Shown: positions 24,853-37,353, numbered from the stretch's first letter. The stretch: 64,000 nucleotides of DNA from Thozetella sp. PMI_491 (GCA_021432635.1 MU270058.1:248001-312000); one strand, 5' to 3'. The notes: generated by a model not told the origin, from the letters alone. A program made the numbers and translations.

Positions 24853-26545
24853 CTAGCGCGCCTTGGTGTCCTTACCCTTCTTGGACTTCCCGCTCGCGCC
24901 GGGCTGGATGCGGGCCATCATCTCCTCCTTGGTGATGAGGTGGTCGATGCGCTCGAGCAAGCCCAGCAGGCTCTTCATGTTGGAGCTCCACTCGTTCAGG
25001 ATATCGTCGGCGTCGCGCGGCTTCGCGAAGCTGACGATGCGGGCGGGCCGGTCGATCTTGGCGTACACCGTCTTGGAGGTGACCAGCTCGCTAATGTACT
25101 TCTCGGTCTCGTCCTCAGTCAGATCCAGGAGCTGCGTCAGGCGGCCCATCTGGATGCGCGTGTAGTACTTGGCCACCACCCGCACGTTGTGCTCGATCAC
25201 CCGCTTGCGCAGATCCTGCCACCGCTGGAAGGCCTTGGCATCGCCGGAAGTGTTTTCGGCCTCGTCGAAGATCTCAGTGCTGGTGAGGTGCGGCCCGAAG
25301 GTCTTGGCCACCTCGGGCCAGCGCATGAGCTCGTGCACGGTGAAGAGCTTGAGCAGCTCCGCGTCGAGAGGGACCTGGGAGTTGCGGGTGTCGCGGTGGA
25401 TACGGTGCAGGAGGTCGTGTTGCTCGTTGTCGTGCGGCGAGAGGATGATGAAGTAGATGACCCGTTGAAGGACCTAGAGGAAGGATTGTTAGGACAAGGT
25501 ACAGAGCACGCGGGGCGGAGCGGGGGTTTGGGCGCCACTGAGCGGGCAGGGGACATACAGCGCGAAGCTTCTGAGGGTCTTCCTCTACCGCCTCGGTATC
25601 GAGCACCTGCCTGTAGTGCTTGCAGACGTCCAGGTACTTGTCGTCGTGCTTGGCCAGGAGGATCTGTTGCTCGTAGTACTTGAGCTTGAGGTCGGTAACG
25701 TCGTCCTCCTTCTCTTCCGGCACCTCCTCACCCCTCTCCTTCTTCTTCTCGCGGTCCTTGCGCTCCTTCTCAAGCTGCTCGGGCGTCTTCTTGGGCTTGC
25801 GTGACAGGTACCGCGTGCTGATCTTGCGACTCAAGATGCCGGCCTGGGTCCAGTCGCCGCTCTCGATGCAGAGCCCGACCTGCGCCAGGATGAACTCGAC
25901 CTTTTCCCGGCGTTCCATGGAGCCGAAGGTCTCGACCTGCAGCTCGCATAGGATGTCGGTAGCGGCCTTGAGGTCGCCCTGGGTCTTCTTGATGTCGGAC
26001 AGGATCTTGGTGACGCGGGCACGCTCCACCTCGACGAAGATCTTGCCCTCGGTGACGGTCCGTAGCGTCTCGATCAGCGAAAGCTTCGTCTCTAGGTTGG
26101 GCGTCGAGTCCAGGAAGCCCATGACGGTCTGGACCATCTTGGTGATGGCCTGTTTGAGCTGGCCATGTTTCTTAGAGAGGATAAGGGTTTGTTCGTTGAG
26201 CAAGATCCATTCTTCCTGTTCTTTGCAGAGGGTGACGATTGCGACCAATATCCGGGAGGTTGAGGCGAGATCTGAGGCCTAAGCTGGTGGTCAGTCTTGC
26301 GACGCCGGGGGGGTGGGTTGGTAGTGCGAGGAGCGAGCGTACCTGGCGTGTCTGCTTCTCGAGGACAGAGAGCTTCTCGACGGCGGCTTTGAGATCTGTC
26401 TGTGTCACGGAGATGGGGTTAGTCGAGCTCCTGTGGCAGCTGGGACCGGGCGACACGGTACCTTGGCAAGCTTCTCGGCTTCGGGAAGTTGTTTGTCAAC
26501 CTCCTTGGAGAAGTCCTTCTCCGGCTTAAAAGCAGCGTCGGCCAT
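24853..26545 (-). CDS. rpn5: 26S proteasome regulatory subunit Rpn5
   Basis: Exons 26545-26462, 26399-26343, 26278-25559 and 25473-24853 all join in phase 0, giving 493 residues. Conserved text includes ILVAIVTLCKEQEEW, KLSLIETLRTVTEGKIFVE, QVETFGSMERREKVEFI and LKLKYYEQQILLAKHDDKYL. The C-terminal PCI domain (about residues 330-460) includes RVVAKYYTRIQMGRLTQLL and ENEK-like helices. Rpn5 (PSMD12) is a horseshoe-shaped PCI scaffold of the proteasome lid; in yeast it also takes part in the COP9 signalosome. A charged Lys/Glu insert near PKKTPEQLEKERKDREKKKE is typical of filamentous fungi. Intron 3 has a clean CTAAC branch site. The length is as expected. Confidence 0.95.
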
Positions 26546-27135
26546 GGCGGAAGGGTCAAGTATCGACTATTCGGTTGGTATCGGTATCGTGATTCCGTGG
26601 TTGCAAGGGGTGAGTTGCCGTGGCCGGAATTGGGGGGTAGAAGGGAAGCAGTCGATGAGGCGGATGTGCATGCAATGGGGTTTCGAAGGTCAGCCTCTCC
26701 GAGCAGCCCTCCACGCAAGATGCTCTGCCTGCAAGGCTGGATGGGGCAACCGAGCACCCGTCCAGGGTCCGAGCTTCTACCAGGCCCCACTATATCTTGG
26801 TTCGAGATCCACATTTTACGACGGCTGCCGCCAGCTGTTTCCGACTGGCTGTGGGGTACTCGTACACATGCATCGGGCCAACATTTTGTTCAAGGCTAAA
26901 AATGCAGTGCCGTATTGACCGCTGTCTCATAATTGTCTAGACGCTGGCTTCGTGCCAAATATTCAGCGGCCATAGGAGCGAAGCTGTGGGCATACATAAA
27001 ATAACGCTTGGGTAGTGTCTGTCCGATCCAGTTCGGAGCTTCGGTTTGGTCCTGTAGCGAGTTTTATTGGGTTAACTTAGATCTAGAATAACTATAGCAG
27101 ATGTTCCTCGTTCAACCCATACAGTTCCGTAAGTA
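26546..27135. other. intergenic region, 5' flank of rpn5
   Basis: 590 bases with no gene seen. It should contain the rpn5 promoter and the 3' end of the next minus-strand gene. Confidence 0.4.
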
Positions 27136-27967
27136 TTATCCATCCCTCTCAGCCTGGAGTTTGCGATCCTCATCCTCAGTCTTTGGCACTTTCACGAAAG
27201 CAGGAACAGTTACAGCGTTCAGCTTCCGAAATGTCTGTTGTAAACAAGCATCGCATTAGTTGGCGACCATGCATAGTGTTGGTCTAAAGATGCTCACCTC
27301 GCTAATGACACCCTCGGGAAGCTTCCCGTTCCATTTGTCCTCCACTTTCCCAATCTTACCCTCCGCGTCCACATGGATCAAGACCTTGCTGTCCATAACC
27401 TGTTCTTTCTTGATGACTTTGACGACGTATTTATTTGACAGATCTATTTCTATCGGATTGCCGGACGACGTGACGCTGTGGCGCTGGATCTTGATCGGGC
27501 TGAAGAGAGCGGGCAAGCCATACCACTGCGCCGCAAACTTGTCATAGCCTTGGGCGATGGTCAACGGGTCGGCGAATGTGGCATCCTTAGACCAGAGGGC
27601 AAGGTGTTTGAGTGTCGGGTTACCCTCAAAGAGCTATAAGGAAGGTGAGCTATGCCCGTGGTGAATGCCCGAGGCCCGGCTAGGACCCTGTACGGAGGGT
27701 ACCACATACATCTAGGACGCTTCCTACAAGAATTTTCTGGCTTTGAGATAGATGAACCCCGGGGCCTTCATTGATGGAAGTATTTCTTATGTTGTGCGAG
27801 TCGAATGACCCGGCCTCTGCCTCCGCGTTCGCCTGTACCTTACTCGTCTCAGATGGCGCTCCAGAAGCCATATTTCGATGGAATTTTGCAGTCTCTTGTA
27901 GCAAGAGGAGTCTTGATTTGAACAACGAACGAGAAGCTAATCCCGTAATTGGTGCGATGATGAGCAT
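27136..27967 (-). CDS. NTF2/SnoaL-like protein of unknown function
   Basis: Exons 27967-27710, 27633-27298 and 27234-27136 all join in phase 0 to 230 residues (donors GTATGT and GTGAGC; acceptors TATAG and ACAACAG). The core (about residues 70-200) has the pattern of an NTF2/SnoaL-type fold: LFEGNPTLKHLALWSKDATF, then DPLTIAQGYDKFAAQWYGLP, then strands such as DLSNKYVVKVIKK and KVEDKWNGKLPEG. No catalytic set is evident. The first 32 residues are basic and hydrophobic and could target mitochondria; an internal Met at 27871 is an alternative start without that leader. Homologues exist widely in fungi as hypothetical proteins, so I assign no function. Confidence 0.8.
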
Positions 27968-28495
27968 CGAGACTAGAAATTAGCAAGATGGTGTTTTCAC
28001 GCTGCACATTTGGCCTTTGTGCCACCATGTATGTAAAAACCAGCAATTGTTCTGACTGGGGGAAATATACTTCTTATTGCTTATAAAGTTTCTCCTCGAT
28101 TACCCCTAGAGTTTCTACGACATCATGATATTCGCTTGGACATATTTTCGTTGACGTCATGACACTCGCTAGTCGAACTGCACCATTGTCTTACCGCTAC
28201 TTAGCTATCTCCTGGAATGTTTGAGGTATACCGAGGATTGCATACGCTAGTGAATCCATATAATCGAAGGCAAGGCTGTCGAGAGTAGACGATTTTGGAG
28301 GTAGTTGGTAAGCGTGCAGTCTTGCGACCATTTCCCTGGGTCCATGCGCCACTGGCAACAAAGAACCGTAGCTCTCCGGTCGCAGCATCCTGTTAAACCA
28401 CTCATATATGAATTCTAAAGAGCTGAAAAGTCTCACGTCCTCCTTGAAAATGGCCTCTATATCCTGTTTTGATGCAACTGCGAGTAAAAAAAAAT
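27968..28495. other. divergent spacer between the NTF2-like and kinase genes
   Basis: 528 bases, AT-rich. A 117-codon minus-strand frame (28197-28550, no ATG at its start) spans it and overlaps the kinase start; it matches nothing I know. Confidence 0.4.
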
Positions 28496-29497
28496 ATGGC
28501 CGCGTCGCACGATATTGCCGTAGAGGCACTGGAAGCTCATTTAACAGCACAATATTCGATTTCCGTCAACAGGATCACCGCCCTAGATAAGAACGTATTC
28601 CGCATCGAAACAGGAGACACTGGCAACTGGATGGTGGCGCGTATCTTCCTAGGAGCCGATGCCTACCATAATATCTTGAATCTCGCTGGGCTTCTCAAAC
28701 ATATCGGCAGCCACACATATTCCTCTGTTGCCGTGGAGGAATGCGCAGACTCCTCATCAGTGTCAACAATCGAAAACCCAGCATCGTGCGTTCTACTGAC
28801 TAAATTTGTGGTCGGAAAGCCGCCGCAGAGGAGCAAGGAGACCTTCTTCCGGCTCGGGAAGTTTATGGGAGAGCTACACGCTCTCCCAGTCCCTGACCAC
28901 TTGGCCGATCTCAAAGGCGGGGCCTGGCACCACGTCGCAATCCCTGGTGGTGTGGATGAAGAGTGTGCAGGTGTGTTGAGGATGCTTGGCGAGCTCGACT
29001 AAACAGTGGAAAAGGGTGAGAAAACTTCGGAGTGTCTTAGCAGACTCTGTGAGACAATCTCCCAGATCAAGAACGCTCATCTCGATAGCCTCCCTACAGG
29101 CTTCGTGCACCCTGATTTGGTGCCCTCAAATATCGTTGCTCGTCCAGGAACAGGGAAACATGAAGAATGGACCGTTGTAGACTGGGTTGGAGCAGGCGTT
29201 GGTCCTCGGATGGTGTCCCTCGGGTTTCTCCTCGCCGTCGCCGCTTCCCGAGGCACTACCGGGCTCGCGAGTGCTGTTATGAAAGGCTATCTAAGCACGG
29301 GTTCACGTATTGAGGCCCATGAGCTCGATGAGCGACTGCCAATTTGTATTTACGAACGAATGATGATGATTCAGTCCTGGGAGGTTGCTGTTGGTAGAAA
29401 AGAGGCTAAAAGTGTCGTGGAAGAGCTGCCGCGGCTGTTGGATATGGCTGACGAGGTGGCCCAAAAGACCCGTGAAATTGTACAAGCCTCTTACTGA
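28496..29497 (+). pseudogene. APH-family kinase with one in-frame stop
   Basis: One frame runs from ATG 28496 (MAASHDIAVEALEAH) to 29497 and is interrupted once, by TAA at 29000-29002. The N-lobe is recognisable (ITALDKNVFRIETG, then WMVARIFLGADAY). After the stop the catalytic half is intact: HPDLVPSN (Brenner-type HxD...N motif) and VVDWVGAGVGPR (metal-binding Asp). This is the aminoglycoside phosphotransferase/choline-kinase-like fold, whose fungal members have mostly unknown small-molecule substrates. Family helices align across the stop as if it replaces one sense codon, so a young nonsense mutation is likely. A 42-base phase-0 stretch (28971-29012, GTGTTG to AAAAG, containing CTAAAC) could alternatively be a very short intron that removes the stop. 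No other damage is visible. Confidence 0.65.
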
Positions 29498-29802
29498 GCT
29501 GAGTTGTATCAACCGATAGAGAAATTATGCCCAAAAGTTATCGATTTGAACAATCTAATCCGTTGAAAGGATGGCTCGCCCATGAGGTTAAGGGCCAACC
29601 CAGAGGCCGCAGAAGTGTCCTGCACAGGTATTCAGGCAACTGCGGTATGTAAACAGGGATTTAAACCGAAGTCCGATTCTCAGTTGGACATTTAATGGGC
29701 TGAGCAACTATCTAATAGTATACCTGAATCTTTGGTATTGGATATGTTAGATTTGTCTTTGTAGTTGTCCCAACCATGCTACCATGCAGCTGGGATCTTC
29801 TC
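29498..29802. other. convergent 3' spacer
   Basis: About 300 AT-rich bases between the kinase and CorA-like 3' ends; nothing else seen. Confidence 0.4.
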
Positions 29803-32800
29803 TTATGACAAATCGCTGTCGATAGTTGGTCGACGCGCAAGGCTCAGCTTGTTCTTCCTTCTACCGTACTGCCTCCAAAACGGAACCTGTTCTCCTTCTA
29901 TCTCAATGGACTTGGCCAAGGCGAGAGCATCTGAGGCTATCTTAGGGGCTTCGGCACGTTTCGGTTTCTTTGGAGGTGGTGGGCGCCTTTGGGGTTGTAG
30001 AACACTCGATACCCAGTCCTCGATATTGTCACCCTTGTAGGCGTAGACGAACGCCAACGAGAGGACAAATACAGTGACAGGCACGGCGACCGACCAGAAA
30101 AGAACCTGGGTATTTTCCATATTGCGTATGTCATCCGTGTTCATGCCCATGAACCCGGTAACAAAAGACCTTCCGTCGGGGTTAGCAGATAAGGTTATGG
30201 AGGGCAGGTGCGTTTGTTGACTTACATTGGCAGGAAAAATAGCGTCACGATGGTGAATACTCTAATGGCCTTCCCATGATCCTCCTCGATGATCTCTAAC
30301 GTTTGCTTGACCTGGTCCTTGAGCGCCTTGCATCGGTCCTGGAGACGAGAGATATCCGCCGCCCTCCGCCTAAGTTTGCGGATTTGCACTGTGGTATAAT
30401 CCTTCTCGACCTGGTAGGACTCAAACCTGCGATCCTCCTCGAACAGGGAGTTCCCCGGATCGATCGAGTCCAGATACCACTCGAGTTGGTCCCGTTGCTT
30501 GTTCACCAAACCCCGCAGTGCCTCCAGCTCCTCCTCGAGATTATGAACGTCCAAGAATATGCGCCGCTGAGCCCGTCGATTCGCTTGGTATCGGAGCTTT
30601 GAGATGTAATCCCTGTAGAGATCGACCGGACTAATCTTCGATTTGAGTTCCACCGGACGGTCTTGCGCAGCCGTGGCCAGGGTAGCGACGAGGAACTCGG
30701 CACCGACGGCGTTGATGCCCAGTGCGTCGACATCCGAGGGCATAGAACTTGACAGGATGACATCCTTTTTGGCCCAGTCTAGCATATTGTGAACAGCGAA
30801 CACCGCCTGAACCTCTCGGTTCTTGAGAGCGCGTATTTTCTGCCGATCCTGGGCTGAAGTGGCCTCCTCCCCTCCTGCGCGAGACTGGAGAACAAGGGAT
30901 AAATACCTTGAAGAGACTACGTAGCTAACCACGAGCTCCTCGAAAGCGTGGACAAGAGTGCTCGGAAGCAGGGGCCGGGAAGACTTGCTGTCTTCCGGGA
31001 GCCGGCAGTGTGCAACCAGAGAGTGGACATCGTTGATCGTCTTATTGAATCTGGTCAGCTCTTGGACGAGAATGTCAACTTGGCTTACCACCAAGTTTTC
31101 TCGGCCACTCCCTCTTCTTGTGCTATATAACCACGCAAAGCAGGGGTCATCGCTAGGCTGACCGTACGGATCTGTAGCATGAGTGCATTTGATGTGCTGG
31201 TCGTGCAGGTGCTGAATAGCGCCCCAGGCCTGAGGGTATGTTTCGCTGTTCTTGCAGGAGGTGCAGTCTATGAACTTTTTCTTCGCGACTGACCCATCAA
31301 TGGCGGAATCAAAGTCCCTAATAGCCCATCTCTGGCCTTGGAGGAGATCGCCTGGACTGGGCCAGAGCAAATGCTGGTGGCATGTGAGAATCACCCACAA
31401 GTCATAATTTGGATGTAGCGAAACTCACCCTTATAATCTCATCTACCGCACCCCAGAAGCGCCCGCATACTTGATGGATCTGAGAGCTACCTTCCTTGGG
31501 GAGGAATGCCCACATCAACGCCTGGGATTGTTCAACTAAGTTCTTAACCAGCGTAATTGTGTTGCTGTCCACACTGGGTTGGCGCGCCCCGGAATCTCGT
31601 CGGGTTCCTTCCTCGGATTCCTCACTTGAGAGACTCGTTCTTCTATTCGTGGATGCAGCGGAACGAAGGGGGGTTCTAGAATCAGAGCCACCTCTACCGG
31701 GCAGTTTCCAAGCCCCGAGTAGCTCCCCGCTTAGGCCGGGGACCAGCGAGCTGAGGCGCCCCTTGCCTTTGCCTCTTGTAGAGCTACCTCCGAAAGTTCT
31801 GATCGTGTCACCAGAGCTTTGAACTGCTGCTTTGCCGTTCGTTTCGGATATTGTCAGGACTGCGGATCGTTCTGGTGGTGTTGCTCGTGACGAGCCGTGC
31901 TCGCTACCGCCTTGATTGCTCTCGACTTTATCATGATCCTCATGAGTCGGCGTTGTAGCGTCATGTTGCTTTATTACTTCAGCATATCGCTGAAGAACAT
32001 CCTGCATGGTACACTTGTATGCTTTCTTGTACAGCTTTCGGGATGTATCGCGCTGGAGGGATCTGTTGATCTTGCATAATACCCGGAAGAGTGCTTTGTC
32101 CGTCTCCTCTGGCGTCTCATTGTCTTTGCTGCTTTTTAGACGCCAGCAGAAGAAAGGCAGGATTTGTATTCCTAAAATCTCTAGCGTGTGTTGTTCTGGT
32201 GTCTCAGGTCGTCTTGGAGAGGCGGATCGCTCGCGCACGGATTCTGTTGCCTCGAAGCGGACGCGTCTCGGAGCCGCAGGAATGGAAACCGGAATACGCC
32301 TACCCTCCACCTCTATATCCGCTGGCGCGAACGCGGGCTTTCGATTGGGTTGACTGGGGGGCTCCTCGTCACTACTCGAAGGACTCACATCTGATTCGAC
32401 GAAAGCATGCCGAGGATTTCGACCGCCACTGGGTCTTGGTGGGCTCCGTGTCCGAGGAGGCTGGAAGCTCACATCCGTATCCTGAGTCTGGCTCCGCAAA
32501 GGCGCTGGGGCTGGTGCAATTGCCAGAGTGTCTCGGAGCGAGGGGTACTCGGGGAATCTAGAAGCTGGACCGGCTACGTACGTAGCAGCGAAGGGTTCAG
32601 ACTCTGGGCGAATTTGCACTCGGCCCGGTGCTGGTTGAGCCGATGAGTCCTGCCTTATATTGCCACCAAGTCTCTCGGTGGCGCGATATTCCTCTGAGCT
32701 CATTGAATCTCGGGGATCATCTTTGAAGGCTGATTCCTCCCATTCGCTTTCACTTGAAGGAGAGGGGGATGCTGAATCCACAAAGGCCCTTATCACTATT

Positions 32801-35486
32801 GTTTGGGGGGGAGGTGCCTGGTGTGCGTGCTCTACCACGGGACTCGTGAGTGAGGGCAATGGATACACGCGGATCCCATCGTCTTCGTTCTGCAGAGGAG
32901 GAGCAGGGAATCGAGCGAACAGAGGACCCCGAGGCAGTGCACGGCTGCTAATAAAGCCCCCCTGTACCTCGGGAGCCTCTCGAAGTTCGGCCTGGGCCTC
33001 CTCCTGTAACTGCACATTTTGCATCTCGGGAAGTGCTTCAATTAATCTCTCGTGCATGAACTGACCGTAAGTATGGTCATGAGCGAGCCTGGGTCCTACG
33101 GATGCAGAGGTAGATATAACGGTGAGCTGCCCAGTTGATGTCCGAGATGGGCCGCGGCCGGGGCTATGTTCATTGTGGAATGTTTCAGACCAACTAACTG
33201 GGGCGAAGCCTGTACCCGTGTAAGAGCCACTACTGCTGCTGGCACGTCTCCTCCCTCTTCGTACTGGAGAAGAGCGATACGGACGTAGGTCGGGTGACGG
33301 CGTCTCGCGTACTGGCAGAGGCGGCGGAGGCGGCGGAGGCGGTGGATACGGTAAGTAATCGTCGGCCCCTACAGGAGCCGCATCGTACCGGTCGGAAGAG
33401 CTGTAACCCGAGTAGCTGGCCCGCCCTGCCGGCATAAATGGGCTGTAAAGCGCGAATGGGTCATCCATGTATTGCGCCCCGCCGCCCAGCGAGCCGCGCA
33501 TCCTCACGCTGGAGTGCCGCGATGTGTTCCTAGATCGCCCATACTCGGAAGTAGACCTTGAATATGGCATATCCGGATCGGCCGTCCTAAAAGGGTTCTT
33601 GGGCACCAGTCGCAGAATTCGCTTTTCGATTCCTTCCGAGGATAAGAGCTGCAGCCACCTGGAAGCAGTAATCGGTTCTATCTCATCGGCCATGAGGAGG
33701 TCATAGTTGAGTGCGCTGGAGGGGCCTCCCATACGCAAGGCTACGGCTTGTCTCAGAAAGTCCTGGGAGCTTCGTCAGCATTCCTTCCATAAACAATACC
33801 CGGGATCTTGGCTCTTACCACATAGCTACAGTCAGGCTCGATGACGATATTGTGCTGCACGCCCGGACGGTACTCGACCGATACTGTGTAGAAGCCGCGT
33901 GCGCCACGAGTATCGACCTCGATTAGCTCCCCGCAGATCTCGGACCGCGTCAAATGCGAGAAGGTCACGAGAATCTTGGAACCGAGGAGCAGGCACCACA
34001 AGGGTGACACATGCAGGAGGTCACAGGAAGAGCCGACCTTCATCTTGCGGACGACCTGCTTGCTCTCGCGATCGTGGCCGACGTCGTCAGAGTACAGAAA
34101 CTCGAGCAATGACTTTGTACCTGTCTCAGTGCTGTGGACTTGAGGGTGCCTGGCGAACAGATCAAGGTGAAGCATCGACATAAACAATGCCTGTTCTTCC
34201 CCGCCATCTTTGGCCTTTTGGTTGCGTACCGCGGCCCCAGAATCCTTGTTGCCGTCCTTGGCCCGCAACGCCGTGTCTAAGAGGCTGAGTGCGGCAGACT
34301 GCAGGCCTATAGATATGTGGGGGCAGTCTAGGACGAGCCGTGACAGAACTTGCAACTGAGGGTCAGGACTCTGCACGTGCAGCCATCTCATCTGCACGCC
34401 TGTGCTCTCGTCTCCGTCTCCGGGCCCCGCAGCCTGGGGTCGGTTAGGGCAGACGAGCACGACACGTTCTTTGCCTGCTCTGTCGACCTGGACTTCCGCG
34501 GAGCGGATGGATAGCAGCTCGGTGACAGAGCCATCGGGAAGAATCCATTTTGGTTCCCTCCATTCTGGCGGCTCGGCCTTGGGAGCCTTGTGAGGTGGCC
34601 GCTTCGTGTCCATGTCAGGCTTATCAGGCCGCTTATCACCTCTATCGCGTTTGCTGCTTAGCCATGGCGATGAATTTCCCGACTCCTGATCTGAACCGTC
34701 GCTGCTAGATTCAGCTGTATAAATCAGGTCGGGGGCGTCGTTCAGTGCTCCTAAGCTAGCGCTCTCCGACATGGGCCTGGACGGCTGTCTTAACACGTCT
34801 TCAAAACCCCGGCGCCGTCTATCCTCTAATATGGATGTGCGCCGATGATCGACTGGTTCCTCGAATCGCGACTCCCGTTTGGCCTCCATCGCCGGGGGGA
34901 CAGCGAACCGGGCACCCTCCGACAAGGGCAGGGGCGGTTTCGCAAATCTGTCCTCGAAACGCTGGTCTATCCCACTGCCCATCCTGAAGGGGGCCGGCCG
35001 CCGGGTTGGCGCAATCCGGTCCCTCCTCGAACTGTAATCCATCCGGCCCTGAGCGATCTGGCCAAATGGAGCGGAAAAGGGCCGAGGCGGTTCAGGCGCA
35101 CTCGGATAGCCCCTCGGCATACCATCCTCGTAGGCAGAATGTGCTGACATAGCATCTCGGAGGCGGTCCTCGGCCCTATGGATGTACTTGTCGTAGTACG
35201 GATCATCAGAGCCGTCATCCTCTCCGCCGGCAGGTCCTGACGACCGAAGTGGAGGGGTCGGGGCACGGAGGTTGTCGTCCAGCGAGGCCAAGTCATCTTG
35301 ATCATCTCGATTAAGCCGCCGTGGCCGGTATGCTGGATAGCCAAAATCGTAGCCCGGCAGGCTGCGCGACGGTGCTCGGGACGCAATAAAAGGTCGCCGT
35401 GGAAGGAACTCGGCCTGCACCGTCCTCCGGCGGCGAGAGGTTACGTCGTGGATTGCGGCCTCCTCATCGCTAGTGCAAGAAGACAT
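29803..35486 (-). CDS. giant CorA-like divalent-cation transporter protein
   Basis: Exons 35486-33819, 33762-31429, 31373-30226 and 30169-29803 join in frame to 1838 residues. The C-terminus is CorA-like: a long helical region (ELEALRGLVNKQRDQLEWYL), a first membrane helix ending in the signature GMN (about residues 1725-1727, context SFVTGFMGMNT), a second helix (VPVTVFVLSLAFVYAYKG) and a basic cytosolic tail. Splicing at 30225/30170 is what creates the GMN context. Residues 1-350 and most of 590-1300 are Pro/Ser/Arg-rich and probably disordered, including a nine-Pro run. A globular piece at about 345-590 spans the first intron (FYTVSVEYRPGVQHNIVIEP joined to DFLRQAVALRMGG). CorA proteins move Mg2+ or Zn2+. 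Fungi have large family members whose transport activity is untested, and the role of the long N-terminal region is unknown. Confidence 0.85.
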
Positions 35487-36591
35487 GATGGCCTAGAAAT
35501 CCGGTGGGGGAAAATGGACAGGATCGTCACGCCATGATTACCAACGCATCTAAGCAGTTTGGATTGCATACGGGCGTCAATGCTTCTCAAAGATGAAATA
35601 TTAGGCACTGAGAGCGGTGACACGGCGTTAGCCGAGGAGGCTGGGGAGCTATCGCCCTATCAAATCATTTTCTCCAGCTGCCAAGCCACCAAATCTGCAT
35701 ATGCCGGAACAGCTATAAAGCCTCGGTGGGGAACCCGGGGCTCCATGCTCAACCTGGGTTATTCAACTAGGGCCTGGGGGTCATATGAATAGGCAATAGA
35801 TACCTAGTTAAGGTAGGCTGCCTTATCCTGTACTTCATCATGCCAGAATGCGCCGATTAGGTTTTGCTGCTCGCGTAATACCTTAGCCATAGCCGAAAGC
35901 GATGAAACCCGATCCCTGCGCCCGTTCGTGCGACTCCCCCTCCTATCTTCTCAAATTCGATGGCACCGATAGGTGCGATAAGATTGGACGAAAAAGACTA
36001 GACGAGCCACTCACTGCCTCCGAGCCAGCCAGCGCATACATGGCTCTGACGCTCAACTCGGAGCGGGTGTGGCTGGGCCCCCCCCCCCCCTAGCTTAGGC
36101 CCGCCAAGTGGTAGCGCGACAAGACTAGCGACCGTTGCGACACCTAACTGAGGAGGTGCCCTAGTTATTATACACGAGCGGCCACGCAGCCTAAATGACG
36201 CATGCATTTAGATGACGCTTGGCGAGGGAAAGTTTATTTGTTCAAGCCACCAGGGGCGTAAATGTCGGCGCTGACGTGCCTACAGAGGAGAATAATAAAC
36301 TTTAGAGCGTACATCCCCAACAGGCCGAGTTACTGCGAAAAAGGTGAGATGCAACCGGATAGATGTCTAGTGCGTTGCGTCTGTGTCACGTCAGGGTAGG
36401 CTTATGGGGAAATCTCCTCATGACTTCCTATCTTGGCGTCTAAGTCTGTTCTTCGGTTTAAAGTATCTAGACGTACGCCCCGGCGCCCTGGGAGACAACA
36501 AACGGGATATCTAACCCAACACAGTGCCTCATTGCTCATAAACCTGGTCGTCTTGCTGACGTGACAGACCGAATTCTCTCTTGATCGCCAT
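35487..36591. other. intergenic region, no gene seen
   Basis: 1.1 kb upstream of the CorA-like gene. Contains a 13-base C run; no coding sequence recognised. Confidence 0.4.
36078..36090. repeat. 13-base C homopolymer
   Basis: An uninterrupted run of 13 C, in an intergenic region. Confidence 0.9.
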
Positions 36592-37353
36592 CTATAGCTT
36601 CTTTGCGCCCAGCATCAAGAACGAGGGCCCGACCTCGGCCGCCATCCACCACTTTTGGCCTTGGAAGTCGCCGTTCCCCGGGCGATTCCATTCCTCAAAG
36701 TGCACCAGCGTCAGGCCCGACTTCAGCACCGTGTTGACGTACGTAGCCAGCGTGAAGTGCGACTTCTCGACGTCCTTGCCCAGCCAAAAGTGCGTCCGCT
36801 CGCCCTCGTCAAAGTACTCCGCCACCGGCCAATGGGGGATCCAGTTCCCATCCTGGCCCTCGCAAGTCTCCCGCCGGCGGCATGCCGTATATATCGGGTG
36901 CTCCACGGAGAAGTAGACGCTGCCGCCTGGTTTCAGGGACGTAGAGATCTTGGCGAGGACCGTCTTGAGATCCTTGACGTAGTGCAGCGCCAGAGACGAG
37001 AAGACGAGGTCGTAGGTGCCCTCCTTCAAGGTAACACCGTCAAGGTCGGCGCATTCCCATGTCGCCCTGTCGCCAGCATTGAGGGCGTCGGTCGCCTCCT
37101 TGGCCAACCCGAGCTGCGATTCCGAGACGTCGATGCCGTGCGTCGAGGCGGCGCCCAACTCAATGGCCCAGGTGCTGAACCAGCCGTCGCCGCAGCCAAG
37201 ATCCAGTATGGTGAGTCCTTTGAGGGGCGGCAGGATCTTGGAGAGCTGCTCGAGGGTGGTCGAGCCGCCCTGCAGCCCCTTCTTGGCGCTGCTCTTCTTG
37301 AGCTCCCGAAAGGCCTGGAAGAATTCTGGATTGTCATAAATGTTCTGCGCCAT
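36592..37353 (-). CDS. class I SAM-dependent methyltransferase
   Basis: A single exon of 253 residues from ATG 37353 (MAQNIYDNPEFFQAFREL). Motif I is ILDLGCGDGWFS (about residues 49-60), the acidic loop ending motif II is HGIDVSESQL, and motif IV is YDLVFSSLALHYV, followed by the motif V-like LKPGGSVYFSVEHP. These identify a Rossmann-fold methyltransferase of the UbiE/methyltransf_11 kind. The tail (EEWNRPGNGDFQGQKWWMAA) is shared with bacterial and fungal stand-alone members of unknown substrate. No signal or membrane segment, so probably cytosolic. The lack of introns and bacterial-looking motifs could reflect an old transfer, but base composition matches the surroundings, so this is only a possibility. 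Confidence 0.88.
   Translation of the reverse strand: MAQNIYDNPEFFQAFRELKKSSAKKGLQGGSTTLEQLSKILPPLKGLTILDLGCGDGWFSTWAIELGAASTHGIDVSESQLGLAKEATDALNAGDRATWECADLDGVTLKEGTYDLVFSSLALHYVKDLKTVLAKISTSLKPGGSVYFSVEHPIYTACRRRETCEGQDGNWIPHWPVAEYFDEGERTHFWLGKDVEKSHFTLATYVNTVLKSGLTLVHFEEWNRPGNGDFQGQKWWMAAEVGPSFLMLGAKKL

Noticed and set aside
28197-28550. 117-codon minus-strand open frame overlapping the kinase start
   Set aside because: Looks protein-like in places but starts without ATG and overlaps a clearly homologous gene on the other strand.
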